Part shown: positions 59,410-64,000 of the stretch, one piece after another
Layout of the letters: each line of letters starts with the position of its first letter
How positions within the stretch are numbered: position 1 is the first letter of the stretch
Assembly: GCA_050184585.1 (NCBI GenBank)
Contig: JBFXAF010000007.1
Span: 62,001 to 126,000, forward strand
DNA from: JBFXAF01 sp050184585
GTDB taxonomy: Bacteria; Pseudomonadota; Alphaproteobacteria; Rhizobiales; Rhizobiaceae
Length of the DNA stretch: 64,000 bases
Direction: 5' to 3'
The notes under the pieces: model-generated
Seen by the model: only the letters and a program-made list of their open reading frames with translations
Database searches by the model: none
Told to the model about the DNA's origin: nothing
Program-made: the position numbers and the translations under genes

Positions 59410-61173
59410 CTACTTCAGGTCGCACGCGACGCGGAATCCGACCGTGGGCAGGCTCCAAGGCCGCGCGTTCGAGGTACGAGGAACGTCAGCGAGCTGGATC
59501 GGGCGGTCGAGCGTCGCCGCTTGGGTGGCAAAGGAGCCGCCGAGCACCTTGCCGGGGCGCTCGCATCCCCCTTGCCTGTTGAGATCGTCGATCGTGCAGC
59601 GTTCCACACCCTCGGCGTCGACCCATTCCCACAGATTGCCGAACATGTCGTAGAGGCCAAGGGAGTTCGCCGGCAGCGAGGCGACCGCCGCCGCCTCGGA
59701 GCCGTCATGCCCGGTCCCGCAGCCCCAGCAGACCGCCTTTCCGTTCTGCGAAACCTGGTCGAACGGATTGCTGTCGGCATGAGCCGCTCCGATCCATTCG
59801 CCGTCCGTCGGCAAGCGATAGGCCGAGCACTGCAGGCGCGCTTTCGAGCTGGCCCAGGCGAGATACTCCTGCACGTCCTGCCAGGTGACCCCGCCGACAG
59901 GCCGGTCTCCGCGTCCTCGCCCATCGTCGGCGATGTAGCGGTTGCAGCCGAGTTCGCGGAAGCAGGCATCCCATTCGGCATATGTCGTTTCGGTACGGGC
60001 GATGGCGATCCGCGCCTCCTTCTCGCCGATCTCCCCGACGGGAGGCACGGGCATCTGCACCATCACGGGACAGTCGGCGCATTCGGTGAAGTGGCGCGGT
60101 GGCAGGCGGCTGGCCCGCGCCTTGAGGATCTCCTCGCTCTCGTCGAGGCCGGCGCTCGCGGTCTCGCGCGCTCCCTTCGGCGACAGGAAGACGAAATCGC
60201 CCTGGAGAGCATAGTCGAGGCCCTCGCGGGCATCGTCACGCTTCTTCGACGGCGGCACGATCTTGGGGATGACGGCGAAGGCCGGATCGTTGGCGCGTCC
60301 TGCCTTGCGGGTCTCCCGGGCGACGAAGCCGCGCATGAACTGGGCAAGCTCGGTTCCAAGGATAAGCCCGTCGCCGTCCGCATCGGCCGCCCCGCCGAGA
60401 CCGGCGACGAAAGCGAGCGAGAAGGGGTTGTTGCGGTCGGGGACTTCCTGGTCGTCGCTGCCCGCCGTCAGCACCATGCGGGCGTTGAGCGAGAGCAGGT
60501 CGAGCGTCCAGTCGGCGACTTCCGGCGAAAGCGCGACCGGCGGTTTCGCGTTCGGCAGCCCGGTCTCGAGCTGCTGGCTGCGCATCGGGTCAGGAACCAT
60601 CGAACCGGAGAAGCAGGCGTTGAAGAACATGAACACATGTTGCGCCTGCATCGATTCGCGTCCGAGCGCCGTCGACAGGTCCTTCACCGAAAATGCGCGA
60701 TCGGCGAAGGTCGTCGCGCCCGGGGCGACGCTGTCGCTCGTCACCAGATAGCCGTATGCCTCGGGATCCTGCACGTTCTTGTAGCCGTGGGTGGCGACGT
60801 AGATCACGAGTCGGTTGCGCGCCGCATTGCCGTGCTTGTCGATGAAGCCTGTGATGATTTCGCGGAGCGTCGCCTTGTCGACGCGGCCGATCCGCGATTC
60901 CGGATCGATCTCGAAATTCTGGTTCCGGAGCGATGCGATGACCTGACCATACTCATGCTCGACGCCACCCAAATCCGGCCAGCTGGCGCTGTCGAACTCC
61001 GAGATGCCGACGACCAGCGCGAAGCTGGCCTTTGGGCCGAGCTGGTCCTGGATGCGCTTGCGCGTCTGTTCCTGCTTGTCTGGCTTGATGACGACCGCTG
61101 CGGCCTGCGCCACGGCTGCGCCCCAGAACACCACGAAGAGTACGAGGATCAGTTCAAGGCAGCGTTTCTGCAT
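59410..61173 (-). CDS. Exported caspase-like protease fused to an FGE/SUMF1-type domain
   Basis: A 587-residue protein. A hydrophobic signal (residues about 5–25) precedes a caspase-fold domain (about 50–290): LVVGISEFD at the first strand, catalytic His129 in YVATHGYK and Cys187 in FFNACFSGS, the metacaspase-like dyad. A linker leads to a formylglycine-generating-enzyme-like sulfatase-modifying domain (about 375–587; IARTETTYAEWDACF, RPVGGVTWQDVQEYLAWAS, YRLPTDGEWIGAA, FGNLWEWV and the C-terminal VGFRVACD). It should act outside the cytoplasm. GGAGAGG precedes the ATG at 61173, which lies 20 bases inside the RyR gene, so the two are translationally coupled. Confidence 0.88.
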   Translation of the reverse strand: MQKRCLELILVLFVVFWGAAVAQAAAVVIKPDKQEQTRKRIQDQLGPKASFALVVGISEFDSASWPDLGGVEHEYGQVIASLRNQNFEIDPESRIGRVDKATLREIITGFIDKHGNAARNRLVIYVATHGYKNVQDPEAYGYLVTSDSVAPGATTFADRAFSVKDLSTALGRESMQAQHVFMFFNACFSGSMVPDPMRSQQLETGLPNAKPPVALSPEVADWTLDLLSLNARMVLTAGSDDQEVPDRNNPFSLAFVAGLGGAADADGDGLILGTELAQFMRGFVARETRKAGRANDPAFAVIPKIVPPSKKRDDAREGLDYALQGDFVFLSPKGARETASAGLDESEEILKARASRLPPRHFTECADCPVMVQMPVPPVGEIGEKEARIAIARTETTYAEWDACFRELGCNRYIADDGRGRGDRPVGGVTWQDVQEYLAWASSKARLQCSAYRLPTDGEWIGAAHADSNPFDQVSQNGKAVCWGCGTGHDGSEAAAVASLPANSLGLYDMFGNLWEWVDAEGVERCTIDDLNRQGGCERPGKVLGGSFATQAATLDRPIQLADVPRTSNARPWSLPTVGFRVACDLK

Positions 61174-63226
61174 GCACCTCTCCATTCGACCCGATGACGA
61201 CCGGGCTTGCCGCGGCGATCCATGCCCGGGCCTGCCCGTGCGCGCGCGTCGTTCGGATGCGCCACGCCTGCGCGAGTACGGAGGCCGTGCGCTCCGCTAG
61301 CCTCGCGCGGTCTCGCGTCGGAAGCGTGGCGAAGAAGGGACGATCCTGGACAAACTCCGTGGCGAACCCCGCGCCGGCGAGCGCCTCCGCGAGCGCCACG
61401 GGTCCAATGCCGTCCAGCGGCATGCGCACGACCGGCCAGCGCTCCGGATGGCGGCCTGCCCAATCGAAAAGGGCCGAGATCAGATGCGCGGCATCGACCG
61501 ACTCATCCGGGCCCAGCACCGCGCCCACCACGATCTCCCGGGCTGTGCGTTCGCCGCCGAGCGCGAGCAACGCTGGCAGCGCCGCCACGGTGTCGCGATC
61601 CTTGCGCTTGCCGTCTTCCGTCAGCGATTCATAGGGTATGAGGTCTGGATGCAGCAGCCTGTCATTGTCGCGCTCGGCCGCCCAGCGATACCCGGCAACC
61701 GTTCGTGAGGCGAGCCAACGGGCATGCTCGATCGGCGCCAGTGCTTCGATGTCCTCGCTCTTCAACGTGGCCGCGGGGCCTCCGACGGGTCGCACCGCGA
61801 AGCCCGCAAGGGCCAGCTTGTATTCGACATGGTCGGCGGCGTTGCGGTTCTCGTCCTGGAACGTGTCGGGGAGCACGGCCCAGTCCTTCTCCGCGGCTGC
61901 GCTCCCGAACGCAGCGCCACGGGCGCGCCGCTCGCCTTCAAGGTAGGTTTCGTGCGCGGTCCTTGCCCGGGCGTCCATGCGCCTGGCGACGTCGCGCGCG
62001 TCGGCGAGATCGACCGCGACGGCATGGCGGATCATGCCGGTTTCGCCGATCGACGCGCCATCCGCATACACCACGATTGGCGGAACTGGCAGATCGAAGT
62101 CGAGCAATACGCGCTCCCAATGTCGTGCAAGCTGGTCCGCCTCCGCCGGGTCCTGGCCAATGCAGTGGATCGAGGAGAGTGCACTGGGATTCAGCGCCGC
62201 CGCGGACATCGCACGTTCGACGGCGAGCGGGTCGGTCGCGTCCACTGACGATATCGACAGGGTCACGGCGGCGGAACAGCTGGCCAGGCGATCGAGAGCA
62301 CCGGCCGCGAAATCGGACTGGCCCGTGCGCAGGATGGTGAGCAGCGGAGGCGAAATCTCCAGGCCGAACCCCTGGCGGGAGAGCTGGAAGGCGACCTCCT
62401 GCATTGCCGGTCCGCTGCCGCATACAACGAGGTGGTGACGCTCCGCGCCCTCGACGACATATCGGCCCGGCATGGCCAGCGCCACGCCGCGCCTCACCTG
62501 GAGCTGGTCGAGAGAAACGACGGTAAGTTCGGCCTTCGCCTCGCGCGCCAGGCGGCGAAGCGCCAGGCTGCCCAGCGCGCGCACGGAAGGCTGTTCGAGT
62601 CTCATGAGCAGTTCGGCTTCTGAGCCGCTGCGGATCGCGGCCTCGCAGAGAGCCAGGTTCGACAGGTCGCTGTCGGTCGCCGCGGCAAGCACGCGCGCCT
62701 TGCGAACGGCGAAACGCGAGACAAGGCGCGGCGCGTCCGCGCGGTCCGACATGATTGCGAGTTCCCGAAACGGGTGTGCGCGCGCCAGTTGCGAGGCCGA
62801 CGTCGGATCGATGGCAATGTGCAGGACGGACCCTTGCCGCCGCTCGCGGCGATCGAGCGCGTGGATGGTGGAGCGGTTGCCGGCCAGCACGGCATGGCCG
62901 CCACGACGGGCGAGCCAGACGAGCCGCGCTCGCCGACCGGCGGTTTCCCAGATCAGGGCCGCGACCGCGAGAATGCCGAGCGCGATCGGGGTGTAACCGG
63001 CGATGGTGACCATCGTGTCGCCCGCCCCTCCGGCGAAGCAGGCGCGCGACCCCCCGAAAACCGCGAGAAAGAATGCTTCGACGAGACGCCTACGCCAAGT
63101 CCAGAATCCGTCGCCGGGCAGGGCCGCCGGATCGCAGGCCCACATGCCCATCGTCGCCATGACGAATCCGAGCACGAGCAGACCCACCGCTGCGCAGACG
63201 TAGATGAGTAGTCGCCACTTGTTCAT
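61154..63226 (-). CDS. Membrane protein with tandem Rossmann-like domains and RyR domain
   Basis: A 690-residue protein. Two transmembrane segments (about residues 6–28 and 75–97) anchor it; two nucleotide-binding-like regions follow (HAVLAGNRSTIHAL near 112 and HHLVVCGSGPAMQEVAFQL near 262), resembling TrkA/RCK-type domains but with an altered first glycine motif. At about 497–560 is a RyR domain: EHARWL, then GYRWAAERDNDRLLHPDLIP and LTEDGKRKDRDTV, with the conserved HP, PY and KxxDR positions. The arrangement suggests a ligand-sensing membrane protein. The final 20 bases overlap the caspase-like gene. Confidence 0.82.
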   Translation of the reverse strand: MNKWRLLIYVCAAVGLLVLGFVMATMGMWACDPAALPGDGFWTWRRRLVEAFFLAVFGGSRACFAGGAGDTMVTIAGYTPIALGILAVAALIWETAGRRARLVWLARRGGHAVLAGNRSTIHALDRRERRQGSVLHIAIDPTSASQLARAHPFRELAIMSDRADAPRLVSRFAVRKARVLAAATDSDLSNLALCEAAIRSGSEAELLMRLEQPSVRALGSLALRRLAREAKAELTVVSLDQLQVRRGVALAMPGRYVVEGAERHHLVVCGSGPAMQEVAFQLSRQGFGLEISPPLLTILRTGQSDFAAGALDRLASCSAAVTLSISSVDATDPLAVERAMSAAALNPSALSSIHCIGQDPAEADQLARHWERVLLDFDLPVPPIVVYADGASIGETGMIRHAVAVDLADARDVARRMDARARTAHETYLEGERRARGAAFGSAAAEKDWAVLPDTFQDENRNAADHVEYKLALAGFAVRPVGGPAATLKSEDIEALAPIEHARWLASRTVAGYRWAAERDNDRLLHPDLIPYESLTEDGKRKDRDTVAALPALLALGGERTAREIVVGAVLGPDESVDAAHLISALFDWAGRHPERWPVVRMPLDGIGPVALAEALAGAGFATEFVQDRPFFATLPTRDRARLAERTASVLAQAWRIRTTRAHGQARAWIAAASPVVIGSNGEVHAETLP

Positions 63227-63328
63227 CGGCGCCGCGCTGTCCCCGCTGGTTTCGTTCTTTCGCCAGATTGGCTGGCGCTGCCCCTGGTGCCAAGGGTCGA
63301 TCCGCCAAAAGTTGCGACGCGGATTCGA

Positions 63329-64000
63329 CTACTCCACGGCGGCGAGCGCGCGGTAGTTGAGCAGGCCGTGCCCGAAGTCGCTGTCGCGGCCCTCGGCGCC
63401 GAGATCGCTGGCGGTCTCCGCAAGCGCTGCCTCGACCCAGTCGGCGGATCGTTCCGGCCCGTGGTGCAGGGCGTTTGCGATCGCGCCGGTGACGATGGCG
63501 GAGGCGAAGGACGTGCCCGTCACCAGATCGGCGCCGCCGTCGACCGGAGCGACCATGTCGACGCCCGGCGCCGCGACGAAGACATAAGGGCCGCGATTGG
63601 CCTGCGGCATCAGGCGATCCTTGGCGTCTGTCGCCGTCACGGCAATGACGCCGTCGTAGGCGGCGGGATAGCCCCAGGGGGCGCCGGGTCCGTTGTTGCC
63701 TGCCGCGGCCACGAGCACGATGTCGCGGGCACGCGCTGCTGCGCAGGCGGCCTCCAGCAGTTCATTATCCGGTCCGACGAAGCTCATATTGACGATGCGC
63801 ACGCCGCGGGAGGCCGACCAGTCCAGCGCGTCGAGGATGATGTCCATGGTGGAGCGGCCTTTCTCGAAGGCGCGGGCCTGGTAGATGGCGGCCCCGGGCG
63901 CGATGCCGGGCGTGTCGCCGACGCCGGCGATCAGCCCCGCGACCGAGGTGCCGTGGCGACGGTCCGTGATCGGGTGATCCGGCATCGCGTCATAGCTCTC
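63329..64000 (-). CDS. Subtilisin-like S8 serine protease (partial, 5' end outside window)
   Basis: The 223 C-terminal residues of an S8 peptidase; the reading frame is open to the window edge, and the catalytic Asp and any signal peptide lie beyond it. Seen here are the His motif RRHGTSVAGLIAG, the oxyanion Asn in VAAAGNNGPG and the catalytic Ser in GTSFASAIVTG. The protein ends in a short Ala/Asp-rich tail. It lies 102 bases upstream of the RyR gene on the same strand, so the three genes look like one operon. Its class is S8A-like; the substrate is unknown. Confidence 0.9.
   Translation of the reverse strand, partial: ESYDAMPDHPITDRRHGTSVAGLIAGVGDTPGIAPGAAIYQARAFEKGRSTMDIILDALDWSASRGVRIVNMSFVGPDNELLEAACAAARARDIVLVAAAGNNGPGAPWGYPAAYDGVIAVTATDAKDRLMPQANRGPYVFVAAPGVDMVAPVDGGADLVTGTSFASAIVTGAIANALHHGPERSADWVEAALAETASDLGAEGRDSDFGHGLLNYRALAAVE

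Overview
The window looks like a chromosomal segment of a high-GC alphaproteobacterium of the order Hyphomicrobiales, most likely Phyllobacteriaceae (Mesorhizobium/Aminobacter-like). This is inferred from the gene content: a helicase–S4–ferredoxin–CarD block, CpdR, an alpha-r8 (mmgR/suhB-type) small RNA beside an inositol-monophosphatase-family gene, a 180-kDa-class NAD-glutamate dehydrogenase, a DUF1674/SDHAF4 protein, and an rsmB–heparinase–purH run. No phage, IS element, plasmid replication gene or CRISPR array was seen.

Layout. 1–3.7 kb: the 3' part of a helicase, an S4 RNA-binding protein, FdxA and CarD, closed by a strong terminator. 3.8–10.9 kb: 3-hydroxybutyrate dehydrogenase, a coniferyl-aldehyde-type dehydrogenase, an RND efflux pair and a 51-residue DUF3309 protein. 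10.9–17.5 kb: a LysR regulator, an MFS transporter behind a perfect palindromic operator, pyruvate carboxylase and an unrecognised membrane-anchored protein. 17.5–25 kb: a branched-chain amino-acid (Liv) ABC transporter on the minus strand (livH, livM, livG, livF, a DUF6867-like protein, then two almost identical livJ copies in tandem); LivG carries an unusual C-terminal helix-hairpin-helix tail. 25.3–29.3 kb: a hydroxyproline catabolic operon (epimerase, FAD oxidoreductase, DapA-family lyase) divergent from a GntR regulator, with palindromic operator candidates between them. 29.3–32.4 kb: a small secreted protein, a histidinol-phosphatase-like enzyme, the alpha-r8 sRNA, an N-formylglutamate amidohydrolase, CpdR and tRNA-Val(GAC).

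32.6–40.1 kb: a sugar/sugar-acid uptake operon (LacI regulator with a perfect operator, binding protein, double ATPase, two permeases, gluconokinase, SMP-30 lactonase). 40.3–43.3 kb: acetyl-CoA synthetase, a MOSC protein and a 21-codon small ORF with a full-length anti-SD match. 43.3–46.5 kb (minus strand): a TadG-like VWA pilus protein, a secreted thermonuclease, a transglutaminase-like protein and an SDHAF4-like protein. 46.6–52.5 kb: HtpX, RsmB, a heparinase II/III protein and PurH. 52.5–59.4 kb: a UMF1-type MFS transporter, NAD-glutamate dehydrogenase and an AhpD-like protein.

59.4–64 kb is the most unusual region: a minus-strand operon of a subtilisin-like S8 protease (cut by the window end), a membrane protein with tandem Rossmann-like domains and a RyR domain, and an exported caspase-like protease fused to a formylglycine-generating-enzyme-type domain. 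Two proteases of different classes beside a putative sensor suggest a proteolytic signalling or defence system that I cannot match to a named one.
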